Shown here: positions 9,426 through 21,200 of the stretch, in pieces
Layout: each line of letters starts with the position of its first letter
Numbering within the stretch: position 1 is the first letter of the stretch
Source: Neoechinorhynchus agilis
Lineage: Eukaryota; Acanthocephala
Length of the DNA: 64,000 bases
NCBI GenBank assembly: GCA_051530055.1
Contig: CM121343.1
Location: forward strand, 5,952,001 to 6,016,000
Direction of reading: 5' to 3'
The notes under the pieces: generated by a model
The model's input: the letters and a program-made list of their open reading frames with translations, nothing else
Databases searched by the model: none
Told to the model about the DNA's origin: nothing
Translations under genes and position numbers: made by a program

Positions 9426-11291
9426 TCAAGACCTTCCTCGCCTCGACTCACGGTGTCTAGAGATAGCTACTCGTTGTCTACCATTTCCAGAACGGTTAGT
9501 AGCTCCAGTGGTGTTAAATGTACCCGATGTCCCATTTACCACGAGAGCGGGCAGATTTCCCGGGTTGGCTGCATTGCTACCTTGCGATCCAGCGGTGATA
9601 GGAGCAGCTAGCTCATCTCCAACTGCGGCGGCAGCGGCGATCGTGGCATTTCTCCTGTTGTTGGTCGAAGTAATGTTAGTGATCAAATTCTGTATGTGTT
9701 GCTGACCAATCATGGCAGCAGCCGCCGCCGTAGCTAAGGCAGTCGTACTGTTTGCCGGCAGTTCATTGGTCGTATTAACGGGAGCGTTAGTGCCGCTTGC
9801 CAAATGTTGATGCATGAGTGGATTTAGGTAGCTTAGGAGGTGAGATAGCAAGGAATGTAAATTTTGAGGGCCAATTTGGTTGGCGTGCAACATTGGAGGA
9901 TTGATTTCTCCATTAACATTCTGAGGACTATTCCTGAGATTGGTCGAAGCAACTGATGTAGGCGGCATTGTTGCCGCGGGTGTTGAGATATTCGATTGCC
10001 GCTGAATTTGTTGAGTGATCGGATTGTTGATATTTGCAAGTACAGTGGACTCAAATGTTGAAGTCAGTGCGGCGATCACCGATGAGAGTTGATGATTTTG
10101 TGGAACAGCATTCAACTGAAGAATACCAGGAATCTGCGAAGGATGATCCGTCAGTGTATGCCTCCGAAGTGCGCGAATTTGGTCACTAGTCGGAATAGGG
10201 GGAGCGGTATAGTTTACAGACAGGTCGATATGCGACTCTTGCGATGGAGGGGTCGGTGGCGCCCGGGGCTGTGAATTGCCATCATCACCATCATCATTGG
10301 TGTCCATGAATCGCTGAGTCAGAGCGTTGAGGGTTGGTTCAACGACCGACCATAAGACGGAATGTGCGCAAGACGTACATAAGTACGAGCCGTTGAATGG
10401 AAACCACATAGGAGTTATGAAAGTCTGACATTGTGGGCATTGTAGAGGTACACGAGTTGAATGTTGACGTGGACGATAGGTATGCGGTTGATCCTGTGCC
10501 GCGAGGAATTCATTCACGATCTCAAGTCCGATGACCGCAGCGTGGTCATTGTTCACAACGTTCGGTGTTACCATGCCGAGTTGTGGCCCGATCGTCGACA
10601 TGGCATCAGCATTTTGAAGAAGGACCTGCATTATATCTTCAAGAGCCCGTTCACTTCTTCTCATTGGTGAAATATGATGCGATTGAAGACTAGCAAATGC
10701 CAGTGGATTGTTCCGTAGAGCGTTCTGTTGATTTTGATCCAATCCGGCCGCCATTGATAACACGGCAGCCGCAACAGCCGTCTCCGTTCGGTTGAATGGC
10801 ATCGAAATCGGTGCATTGGCGCTATTGTGCTGATTTTGAGCAAGAAGAGCCGCGCATAATTGAGCAACGGTCATGTCATTGTGGTTGAAGCCAGCGATTC
10901 GGGAGAGGTCGAGTGGTGGATTTCCGCCGTAAGATGTGCCTCCAGCGGTTGAGGCATTGTCATGCCGTAGGTTGATATCTACACGTCTAGAGGACGAAGA
11001 AAGTCCATTTAATACACTACGTCCATCTATGGTTGAACCGCCTCGGTCATTTGGTCTTCGTCCTGATTTTGAATTGGACAAGTCTTCAGGATTGTTACCA
11101 ATATGACCATTCGCAACTTGCCGCCGCTGGATGCGATCGACCTGAGCTGTAAGGATTCGCATTGTATGTACGGCTGCGTCCACAACTCTCATATGTCTTT
11201 GTAGCCTTTCCCGATTGTGATCAGGGATTCGACGATTTACTAAATTTAGTAAGTCATCGACCATTCTACGGATAACAGAATCCATGTCCAT
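9426..11291 (-). CDS. GATA-type zinc-finger protein (possibly p66/GATAD2-like)
   Basis: A 621-aa frame with one zinc finger at about residues 283-310: CPQC, then TPMW, then LCTSC, i.e. C-x2-C-x17-18-C-x2-C with the TPxW signature of GATA fingers. The sequence after the finger (EPTLNALTQRF) resembles the helix after the finger in p66/GATAD2 subunits of the NuRD chromatin-remodelling complex, but this is a by-eye match. Residues 1-60 are a charged helical segment, a possible partner-binding coiled coil. The rest is low-complexity, rich in Asn, Gln, Ser, Thr and Ala, as in many transcription regulators. The start MDMDS is preceded by a TTTAAG acceptor-like site, so a non-coding first exon is likely. 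Probably nuclear. Other single-GATA-finger families remain possible. Confidence 0.6.
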   Translation of the reverse strand: MDMDSVIRRMVDDLLNLVNRRIPDHNRERLQRHMRVVDAAVHTMRILTAQVDRIQRRQVANGHIGNNPEDLSNSKSGRRPNDRGGSTIDGRSVLNGLSSSSRRVDINLRHDNASTAGGTSYGGNPPLDLSRIAGFNHNDMTVAQLCAALLAQNQHNSANAPISMPFNRTETAVAAAVLSMAAGLDQNQQNALRNNPLAFASLQSHHISPMRRSERALEDIMQVLLQNADAMSTIGPQLGMVTPNVVNNDHAAVIGLEIVNEFLAAQDQPHTYRPRQHSTRVPLQCPQCQTFITPMWFPFNGSYLCTSCAHSVLWSVVEPTLNALTQRFMDTNDDGDDGNSQPRAPPTPPSQESHIDLSVNYTAPPIPTSDQIRALRRHTLTDHPSQIPGILQLNAVPQNHQLSSVIAALTSTFESTVLANINNPITQQIQRQSNISTPAATMPPTSVASTNLRNSPQNVNGEINPPMLHANQIGPQNLHSLLSHLLSYLNPLMHQHLASGTNAPVNTTNELPANSTTALATAAAAAMIGQQHIQNLITNITSTNNRRNATIAAAAAVGDELAAPITAGSQGSNAANPGNLPALVVNGTSGTFNTTGATNRSGNGRQRVAISRHRESRRGRS

Positions 11292-11954
11292 TTCTTAAAT
11301 ACAGTAAGTACTTTGCGTTGGTTTGGGCGAGTGAGTAAAAGGGCACACGAACAAGGCCAACAAAACGGTAGTGCGTCCGTTTTGGTAGTTGTTAAGGAGG
11401 CGGCTGCGGTGGTGGTGGTGGTGGTTGCGGAAGAGGAGGGTGAAATGAAGGGGTGGTGAGAAGCCTAATATACATACATGCGTTTCAGGAAGCATGATGT
11501 GACGTAATGAGCAACTTAAGTGTGCATCGGAGATTGTCTGCTCTGATGACAGCAATGTGAATTGTTGCAATGCTCGGTTGACTTTTATCGCGCACCTAAA
11601 GTTGCTCCTTTGCGATCCTTTTAACCCAAGGTCCCCAGCATGATCCGACCAAACGACATGCTTCGCTCAAACACACGGAAATCCTCTGTTCATTCTTACA
11701 ACGCCCGCCCGTACCTTCAAACGCCATCTATAAAAATATACACCCAAATCAATAGAACACGTCGCCGAATATCGACAAAAAGAACGTCCACCGTTTATCA
11801 AATCAAAGAGATTCCCGTGCAGATGATCGCAACCAAAGAGATAACTTCAGAATCTCATTCCATCCGGTACAAGACCACCAGCAGTCCAATAAAATAGCCA
11901 GATACGAAAATTAAAAAAAAACATTTCCCATAGGTGATATCCCACCCTTAACAA
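11292..11954. other. Spacer upstream of the zinc-finger gene
   Basis: Should contain the minus-strand promoter and leader exon. A GGT/GGC triplet-rich patch lies near 11400-11460. No coding exon supported. Confidence 0.4.
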
Positions 11955-14207
11955 AACGTTGTCCGAATATAACGAGAAATATCGACCGGAAAATATGGAT
12001 ATAGACCAAAGGAATCATTTTTTTCTTGACAAAATTCAAAAGTGTAATCAACACTGCTGAATAGCGTCCAGAATGCAAAAAAGGAAACATCCGAGTATTC
12101 CATCTCTTTCCTTAAAAAAAGTTGTCCGAATATAACGAGAAATATCGACCGGAAGATAGGGATATAGAACAAAGGAATCAATTTTTTCTTGACAAAATTT
12201 AGAAAGGTAATTCGCAATGATGAATGGCGTCCAATATACAAAAAGAAAGATCGGAGTATTCCATCTCTTTCCTTAAAAAAGTTGTCCGAATATAACGAGA
12301 AATATCGACCGGAAAATATGGATATAGACCAAAGGAATCATTTTTTTCTTGACAAAATTCAAAAGTGTAATCAACACTGCTGAATAGCGTCCAGAATGCA
12401 AAAAAGGAAACATCCGAGTATTCCATCTCTTTCCTTAAAAAAAGTTGTCCGAATATAACGAGAAATATCGACCGGAAGATAGGGATATAGAACAAAGGAA
12501 TCAATTTTTTCTTGACAAAATTTAGAAAGGTAATTCGCAATGATGAATGGCGTCCAATATACAAAAAGAAAGATCGGAGTATTCCATCTCTTTCCTTAAA
12601 AAAGTTGTCCGAATATAACGAGAAATATCGACCGGAAAATATGGATATAGACCAAAGGAATCATTTTTCTTGACAAAATTCAAAAGTGTAATCAACAATG
12701 CTGAATAGCGTCCCGAATGCAAAAAAGGAAAGATCGGAGTATTCATCTCTTTCCTTAAAAGTTGTCCGAATATAACGAGAAATATCGACCGGAAAATATG
12801 GATATAGACCAAAGGAATCATTTTTTCTTGACAAAATTCAAAAGTGTAATCAACAATGCTGAATAGCGTCCCGAATGCAAAAAGGGAAAGATCGGAGTAT
12901 TCCATCTCTTTCCTTAAAAAAGTTGTCCGAATATAACGAGAAATATCGACCGGAAAATATGGATATAGACCAAAGGAATCATTTTTTCTTGACAAAATTC
13001 AAAAGTGTAATCAACACTGCTGAATAGCGTCCCGAATGCAAAAAAGGAAAGATCGGAGTATTCCATCTCTTTCCTTAAAAAGTTGTCCGAATATAACGAG
13101 AAATATCGACCGGAAAATATGGATATAGACCAAAGGAATCATTTTTTTCTTGACAAAATTCAAAAGTGTAATCAACACTGCTGAATAGCGTCCAAAATAC
13201 AAAAAGAAAGATCGGAGTATTCCATCTCTTTCCTTAAAAAAGTTGTCCGAATATAACGAGAAATATCGACCGGAAGATAGGGATATAGACCAAAGGAATC
13301 ATTTTTTCTTGACAAAATTTAAAAGGTAATTAACAATGATGAATAGCGTCCAGTATGCAAAAAGAAAGATCGGAGTATTCCATCTCTTTCCTTAAAAAAG
13401 TTGTCCGAATATAACGAGAAATATCGACCGGAAAATATGGATATAGACCAAAGGAATCATTTTTTTCTTGACAAAATTCAAAAGTGTAATCAACACTGCG
13501 GAATAGCGTCCCGAATGCAAAAAAGAAAGATCGCAGTATTCTATCTCTTTCCTTAGAAAAGTTGTCCGAATATAACGAGAAATATCGACCGGAAAATATG
13601 GATATAGACCAAAGGAATCATTTTTTTCTTGACAAAATTCAAAGTGTAATCAACACTGCTAATAGCGTCAAAATACAAAAAGAAAGATCGGAGTATTCTA
13701 TCTCTTTCCTTAAAAAAGTTGTCGAATATAACGAGAAATATGACGGTGGTTGGGTTTTTTTGTTGGTTTGGTGGTTAAAAGAAAGATCGGAGTATTCATC
13801 TCTTTCCTTAAAAAGTTGTCCGAATATAACGAGAAATATCGACCGGAAAATATGGATATAGACCAAAGGAATCATTTTTTTCTTGACAAAATTCAAAAGT
13901 GTAATCAACACTGCTAAATAGCGTCCAAAATACAAAAAGAAAGATCGGAGTATTCTATCTCTTTCCTTAAAAAAGTTGTCCGAATATAACGAGAAATATC
14001 GACCGGAAGATAGGGATATAGACCAAAGGAATCATTTTTTTCTTGACAAAATTTAGAAAGGTAATTCACAATGATGAATAGCGTCCAATATACAAAAAGA
14101 AAGATCGGAGTATTCCATCTCTTTCCTTAAAAAAGTTGTCCGAATATAACGAGAAATATCGACCGGAAAATATGGATATAGACCAAAGGAATCAATTTTT
14201 TCTTGAC
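11955..14207. repeat. Satellite S1, about 160-bp unit, about 15 copies
   Basis: Head-to-tail array marked by the repeated block GTCCGAATATAACGAGAAAT at 11961, 12124, 12284, 12447, 12607, 12764, 12925, 13085, 13245, 13403, 13564, 13721, 13818, 13978 and 14138. Steps are 157-163 bp, with one shortened unit around 13740-13810. Early units alternate between two variants, so 11961-12283 and 12284-12606 form a near-identical dimer (higher-order repeat). The long minus-strand reading frames through it merely reflect the repeat period and are not genes. Confidence 0.95.
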
Positions 14208-15768
14208 GCCCCGGCCCCGTTACTAAGGACCATCAGGAAGGTAGGGAAAAAGATTAAGCCTACACATTGATGATCGTTCCTATAGTAGATATCTGATGTT
14301 TCATCGCATTTATGATCATCTCAGCTATTAACAGTAATCTGGAGGAAAATGGGCTATTCTGGTCGTCCCATTTTCTATGAGGAGACCATTAAAACCTAAT
14401 GGAATGAACATAACTCAATACATAGTCGCAATTTTTCGGGTTAACGAAACATTTGATAAATTTTTATCTTCATCATTCGTTATATATTTATTGCTGATTC
14501 ATAGAACATCTCAGATTGAGATGTCTAATACTATCGTTTTTGCAATCAATAAAAAATAATTCAAAGCTAAAAAAGAAGGTTACAATTAGCAAAATGGACC
14601 CTTTATTTATTAAGGTTTGGTATCTTCTGAGATTATATCGCAAGTAATCGACATAAAAAATCAGAAAGAGTCAGGGAAGAAATAAATTTGAAAATATGCA
14701 ATTTTCATCTAGGACTAATTAGGAGTTGAAATGCAAAGTAGTTTTGGCCATTAAGAAGGGAACCCTTAAAGTTGCTTTACAAATGGGTCAAAGCGCTTGA
14801 TTCGTTCTTAAATGCTACATTGTACAATTTCAAGCAAAACGACTTTAGTGGAAACATTTTTCGCGATAAAATGTTCCACGAGGTATTGAGAAAATTTGTG
14901 AAAAAATGAGACGTTCAAAGGAACTTTATAAAGAATCACTGAGGGAGTTTACATTAATGGAAAGTTGGCTACTGAACATTCGAAGTGAGTAACCCTTTTA
15001 AAAACAAAACCGGCGTGAAACTCTGTGAATAACATCGTAGTTCAAACTGATGTGTTCAACAACTTCGAAAAAAAAGGGCAAACTGAGTACTATAAGTAAA
15101 TGTTTTACCCAAATATTCAAAGCAATTGAAGAAAATAAAGTGAGCGTTAACGGTTAACGGCTAGTCGTTCTAAGAATAAGAAGCATTTGATGGCTACCAC
15201 AGACATTCAAGTGGCATTGAACCCTCATCTTCCCGAGGCAATCTGACTGAATAAATAGCAATGAAATACCCGCCGTCTTCAAACGAAAAACCCATTCTCG
15301 TAGACATCATCGTTGGAATGTACACAGATTTCGTCTACATGACGAGGTAACATTGAAGCCTGAACAGTTAGAAACCCATTCGGTTTCAACAAATTTATCC
15401 TCGTCATTTAACAGGGGAAAATAGCCGCAAACGTACAATGCGCTTATATTTTCACCCATACACTGTCGACAATTTTGCTCTCTTTTTTTAATTCAATATT
15501 GAAGTAGTACAATTAAAATTAAAAAAATGATTTAAAATGTGTACTACGGGTTTTTTAAAAAGATAAAGACAATAAAAGTGTTCAAAGGATGGATAGGAAA
15601 AACGGTTCTGGGAGTTTTGACTGACCATGGATCATAAATTAGATTTTTTTGACAGTGTGAGCCTAGTCCGAAAAATCTCGAGAAATATCAATTAAAAAAA
15701 TAGTAATTCCCGAATCGGAATTAAAAAATATGAATATTTTGTCGGATGGTGGTGAATCCCGGGATTTA
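14208..15768. other. Spacer, no gene seen
   Basis: The junction at 14208 is abrupt, starting with a short GC-rich run (GCCCCGGCCCCG). The rest is AT-rich without supportable exons. Confidence 0.4.
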
Positions 15769-15914
15769 GGATTCTTTTATTATTATGAAATATTTCGAAA
15801 GAGGAAACCTCGTCTAATCCGGGACATTGTTGAGCGAATAAGACACTTGGAAAGAATGACCCGGATGAGGTGAGATTTCCTCTTTCGAAATAGTTCATAA
15901 TAATAAAAGAATCT
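15769..15914. mobile_element. Foldback/TIR element
   Basis: About 40-bp inverted arms, beginning GATTCTTTTATTATTATGAA on the left and returning inverted at 15875-15914. Each arm contains ATTTCGAAAGAGG followed by an AACCTC-type block, the same order of modules found in satellites S2-S4. No coding capacity, so MITE-like. Confidence 0.65.
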
Positions 15915-16712
15915 TCAATATTTACGATCCCGAAGGATCTTCTTGATATGATTAATATTTTGGTTGTCTATGGGTTAACGGGTAGAGTAACCGAACTTTG
16001 GAAAGTCCGAGAAATCAACTATATAGATCTGAAAGTTTACAATCGTCAAGGGATTTTTGTGCAACTTTTTACTTAACCACAAACTCTCCATGGATGGTCC
16101 ACGGATACAATTGTGTATACGAATAACGTCCAAAGAAAGGCGTAAACATTGTACGCAAAAATTAAGCTACCATAAGCACGATATTTTTTTAAGGCGGCAG
16201 CGGGCGGCAATTGACGTGACCCGAGGAAATGCCCTCGTTAATTTCACAAAGGGTGGAATCGGCACCTTCCGGGATTTTTGAAAGAATCCGGCAAAACTGA
16301 GCTCATTTTCCCCCTCTTACAACTGGATCTTTCTTTTTCGAACTGAATGGATCGCCGAAATTCTCAAAAAGCACCTCACTGTCGATCGTTGTTTTGAACT
16401 AATCGTTTGATAAGCATCATCCGGATCGTCCTAATGGCCCCGCTCGGACGATCTGCCATTGAGAACGAAGACGGTACGTGTACGCGTGTGCGCACGATTG
16501 TGTTTACCGCAAACCCACGCTCGCACATACGACGTAGCACCGCACAATCATACGTCATCCGTGAGAAATGGGAGAAAGACCGGTGACTGACGTTGCAGTC
16601 ATCTGCAACAGTTAACACCGCTCGCGAAAAGAGCGCCTAGTGAGTTCTATTGACCAGAATGACGGTAGGTTCGTAAATCAACAAACATCCAATAAACCAT
16701 CGCAAAATCAAG
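15915..16712. other. Spacer, no gene seen
   Basis: A moderately GC-rich patch at 16420-16640 may be a promoter for the candidate exon that follows. No coding exon is supported. Confidence 0.35.
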
Positions 16713-16772
16713 ATGTCTCTCGATACATTACCAATATCCACCAAATTTAAAAAACCTCAAACTGAAGTCGGC
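16713..16772 (+). CDS. Candidate first exon, unassigned
   Basis: An ATG opens 20 codons (MSLDTLPISTKFKKPQTEVG) and runs directly into a strong GTGAGT donor in phase 0. Composition and context look like a genuine coding first exon, but I could not find the following exon before the ENPP gene. The signal-peptide start of ENPP argues against this being its first exon. It could be a false positive or belong to a gene broken by the foldback element just downstream. Confidence 0.25.
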
Positions 16773-16865
16773 GTGAGTAAGCAAATGAACATTTTATGGA
16801 TACGTCAAAAAGTTGTCATGTTCGACTCAAAAGGAAAAAATAAGTGATTGAGAAAATAGAGACTG

Positions 16866-17050
16866 ATTTATTAATTCCCAATATCTCGTCCGTCTCGTAT
16901 TAGTTCTTCAAGCTTAAAAAGTGGTCCAAGGTGGCTTTATCCTGTGTTTTAGTCTGCAATCAGCCATATTTGACTCGAAAAGCCATTCTACCTTACCTTT
17001 AAGACCAGAAGTCCGACGAGACGGACCAAATATTGGGATCAATAAATCAA
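16866..17050. mobile_element. Foldback/TIR element
   Basis: The left arm (AATTCCCAATATCTCGTCCG at about 16874) returns inverted at about 17015-17045. A sequence resembling the right arm recurs near 25017-25085, so this is a dispersed family. Open frames on both strands through this interval arise from the palindrome. Confidence 0.55.
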
Positions 17051-17694
17051 TATCTATTCTTCTCACCAAAGAACATATAAAAAATGGGCCTATGGGCGTA
17101 TCAAGTTGCGATATGGCATATGCATCCAATGCTGGATTTCTAACCTTGAAATAAAAAAACACCGATTTGCAACATTTCCTAATCCTTATTCATGAAATGA
17201 GTTATAACTTATTGATTTTTATTCTATGGTCTGATTGCATCAATACGTTCAAAGTTCATTAGGCGCGCGCTAACGAAATTATAGTGTGTCGTTTTAACCG
17301 CTGCTTTTTGAAAATTCCGCTGAGGTTTCTCACTCGTAAATAGTCGCATAAACTTTAAATCTAAGTGACCATAATTTTAATTTACATAATTAAAAAAATT
17401 CCCCACCAACAATCACCGGTTAAATTTCAAACCTTATCTACAACCTAGAAAGCTCGACAAGAAACATTTTACTAAAGTCACATTCCGCCAACGGAACTTA
17501 GCACAAACACGTACAATTTTACCGAAACTCTCTGATAAAATTATTCTAAAAATCACATCTTTCCACTAAAAAATAACCCTTTATCTTGAGTTTGAATTCT
17601 GGTGATGATAATCCCGGATAACAGATATTTTAATGATATAAAATATTTCGAACGACGATGACACATCCCTTCATTGTGAGCAAATCCTTTGGGA

Positions 17695-17870
17695 TGATAA
17701 AGTTTGAATTGCGGTGATGATAATCCCCCGGATAAAACGTGTTTTATTGAGATATTTCGAACGAAGATACCTCGTCGTAGTGGATAGCTCGGTTACACGT
17801 GATCGCCACTCCCGAGGTTCCAAACCGTATGTCAGTCCACGATTGTTGTCACCACAATTCAAACTTTATC
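17695..17870. mobile_element. TIR element with satellite-like module
   Basis: The ends match inverted: GATAAAGTTTGAATTGCGGT at 17697 and its near-complement ending at 17870. Inside, beside the left end, lies a CCGGATAAAAC...ATTGAGATATTTCGAAC block nearly identical to a stretch of every S4 satellite unit. A diverged half-copy lies just upstream at 17585-17690. Confidence 0.65.
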
Positions 17871-17947
17871 AACTAGAAGGACTTTCTATGTTTTATCTGA
17901 AAGTTTTCATGATTGCTCGATTTTTTTGCTAACATATTACGACGGGA

Positions 17948-18105
17948 ACGCCGAAATATCTTTACCCTCCACTGCCTCGAGGATGCATTCTCTTTCTGAA
18001 TCGCTGATTCTCTGATAAAACCATTATCCAACCTTAGTTAAAAATTCTGCTTAATCCGGCGGCACCAATTGTCTCAATGGAGAGAAGTTGGAAAATGTAG
18101 AGCGA
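17948..18105 (+). repeat. Dispersed 158-bp repeat, copy 1
   Basis: Present again in inverted orientation at 32544-32702 with only a handful of differences. It starts AACGCCGAAATATCTTTACC. No terminal inverted repeats, tRNA-like boxes or coding potential were seen, so the class is unknown. Confidence 0.75.
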
Positions 18106-18216
18106 TCGATTGATTCATTTTGATTTCACCCGTTTTCGGTGTCATTTTGACCACTTCACTGGCTCCTGAAACTGAAAGTTCTTTTAATATTACCAGGTTT
18201 ACCGTTTTTAGATTAC

Positions 18217-21200
18217 ATGTTATCGATTTTTATTTCCTTTGCTTCCTTTATCGTTTACTCATTTTGTTCTAGTGAGTCATTGCCGAAGCTGCTTCTGATT
18301 TCTTTTGATGGATTTCGATGGGATTACATAGACGTCTACAACATGACAAATTTCAAGCGTTTTGGTCTTGCTGGAGTACGGGCGCATAAAGTTGAAAGCT
18401 GTTTCACTACCGTTACACTGCCGAATCATTTTTCATTGGTCACTGGTCTATACGAAGACGAACACGGCATCGTATCAAACGAGATATTTGATCCCGATAC
18501 GAAAAAAGTGTTTACTATGAAAACGGCTTCCAATTCCGAAGAGTTTTGGTGGACTCAGAATCCAAGCGTCACTCCCATTTGGACTGCTAATCAACTTGAG
18601 ACAAAACGTGGACCGGGTGAGAAAGTACGTCGTAGCGGAGTGATTGGTTGGGCAGGTCATCATGTGCCTTTTCACGGTCGATTGCCGGACAAGCATTTGG
18701 GATTGGATTCGATAAAAGATTTTCGGAAAAGGTTGCACGTAATACTCAATTGGTTTACTTATAACATGAATCCCATTAATTTCGGCTGTGTATATTTTGA
18801 CGAACCCGATCACGTTGGTCATGAGCACGGTCCCTTTTCAGTTGAAACTGGCAAAACTCTAAAACGCTTGGATGAGATTATTGGATTTCTGGATGAAGAG
18901 TTGGAGGACATTGGTTTGCGGAATGAATTAAACGTTGTGATAGTTTCCGATCATGGAATGACTCGCGTTAACAACCAAGTGGATTACGATTGAACGGGTT
19001 TTCAATGTGAGTTCTCTTTCAATTGAAATCCCAACGGGTATGTGGTACTTGAGGATTTACTTGAATCCAGTGCATATAAAGCGTATGGCACTACAACCGT
19101 TCTGAACATATTCCCATCCAGTGAAGATATGACCGACAAAATCTATAATAATTTATCGAACAAGCTTGGCGTCCGCATATATCGCCGTGATCAACTAGCC
19201 AAATACCATCATTACAGTTATAATAAGAGAATAGCTCCACTTGTGTTAGTTGCTGATCTAGGCTACATAATACATAGAACACACCAATCGCGCACTAGAG
19301 ATAAACTCGGTACGTTCGCTTTATCTAGAAAAAAATCAATTTTTGAAATTATTGTTTAAAGTCTACACCATTTCGATTAAAGACGTTCTGCGAACCTCGT
19401 CGGGTTCATCATCAGTTCTAAAATACAAGTGGATGATGAACCCGACGAGGTTCGCAAAACGTCTTTAATCGAAATAATTATTTCCACCGAGGGTGTAGAC
19501 TTCTAACCATAATAATTCTCTAATCACATTCCCTCCGGTATCTCACATATCGACAATTAGAGAAGTAACTTATCGTAAGCATCGGCCACTTTTTCAATTT
19601 TATTTGGTTATGATTCCATTTGGCAGATTTCTCGGAATCTTGTTGATTTATCTATTAATTAGAGAAGTGTTTAGAAGTCTACATCCGCGGTCGAAATAAT
19701 TATTTCGATTAAAGACGTTCTGCGAACCTCGTCGGGTTTTGTTTACTAACAAACTGAGATGATGAACCCGACGAGGTTCGTAGAACGTCTTTAATCGAAA
19801 TAATTATTTCCACCGAGGGTGTGGACTTTTAAACAATAATTCTCTAATCACATTCCCTCCGGTATCTCACATATCGACAATTAGAGAAGTAACTTATCGT
19901 AAGCATCGGCCACTTTTTCAATTTTATTTGGTTATGATTCCATTTGGCAGATTTCTCGGAATCTTGTTGATTTATCTATTAATTAGAGAAGTGTTTAGAA
20001 GTCTACTCCGCGGTCGAAATAATTATTTCGATTAAAGACGTTCTGCGAACCTCGTCGGGTTTTGTTTACTAACAAACTGAGATGATGAACCCTTTAAGAG
20101 GTTCGTAGAACGTCTTTAATCGAAATAATTATTTCGACCGAGGGTGTAGACTTCTAACCATAATAATTCTCTAATCACATTCCCTCCGGTATCTCACATA
20201 TCGACAATTAGAGAAGTAACTTATCGTAAGCATCGGCCACTTTTTCAATTTTATTTGGTTATGATTCCATTTGGCAGATTTCTCGGAATCTTGTTGATTT
20301 ATCTATTAATTAGAGAAGTGTTTAGAAGTCTACTCCGCGGTCGAAATAATTATTTCGATTAAAGACGTTCTGCGAACCTCGTCGGGTTTTGTTTACTAAC
20401 AAACTGAGATGATGAACCCTTTAAGAGGTTCGTAGAACGTCTTTAATCGAAATAATTATTTCGACCGAGGGTGTAGACTTCTAACCATAATAATTCTCTA
20501 ATCACATTCCCTCCGGTATCTCACATATCGACAATTAGAGAAGTAACTTATCGTAAGCATCGGCCACTTTTTCAATTTTATTTGGTTATGATTCCATTTG
20601 GCAGATTTCTCGGAATCTTGTTGATTTATCTATTAATTAGAGAAGTCTACATCCGCGGTCGAAATAATTATTTCGATTAAAGACGTTCTGCGAACCTCGT
20701 CGGGTTTTGTTTACTAACAAACTGAGATGATGAACCCTAAGAGGTTCGTAGAACGTCTTTTTAATCGAAATAATTATTTCGACCGAGGGTGTAGACTTCT
20801 AACCATAATAATTCTCTAATCACATTCCCTCCGGTATCTCACATATCGACAATTAGAGAAATAACTTATCGTAAGCATCGGCCACTTTTTCAATTTTATT
20901 TGGTTATGATTCCATTTGGCAGATTTCTCGGAATCTTGTTGATTTATCTATTAATTTGAGAAGTGTTTAGAAGTCTACATCCGCGGTCGAAATAATTATT
21001 TCGATTAAAGACGTTCTGCGAACCTCGTCGGGTTTTGTTTACTAACAAACTGAGATGATGAACCCGACGAGGTTCGTAAAACGTCTTTTTAATCGAAATA
21101 ATTATTTCGACCGAGGGTGTAGACTTCTAACCATAATAATTCTCTAATCACATTCCCTCCGGTATCTCCTCGCACATATCGACATTTTTAAATCAATTTT

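Noticed and set aside
11948-13935. Long minus-strand frames in S1
   Set aside because: Same reason: periodic DNA with few stop codons; peptides are Phe/Ile-rich repeats without family resemblance.
16914-17162. Protein-coding exons on both strands
   Set aside because: The interval is the centre and right arm of a foldback element, which creates mirrored open frames.
19376-21160. LTR-type ends or an old retrovirus-like element in the ENPP intron
   Set aside because: Six uniform tandem units with internal palindromes and no gag/pol-like coding; a satellite explains everything.
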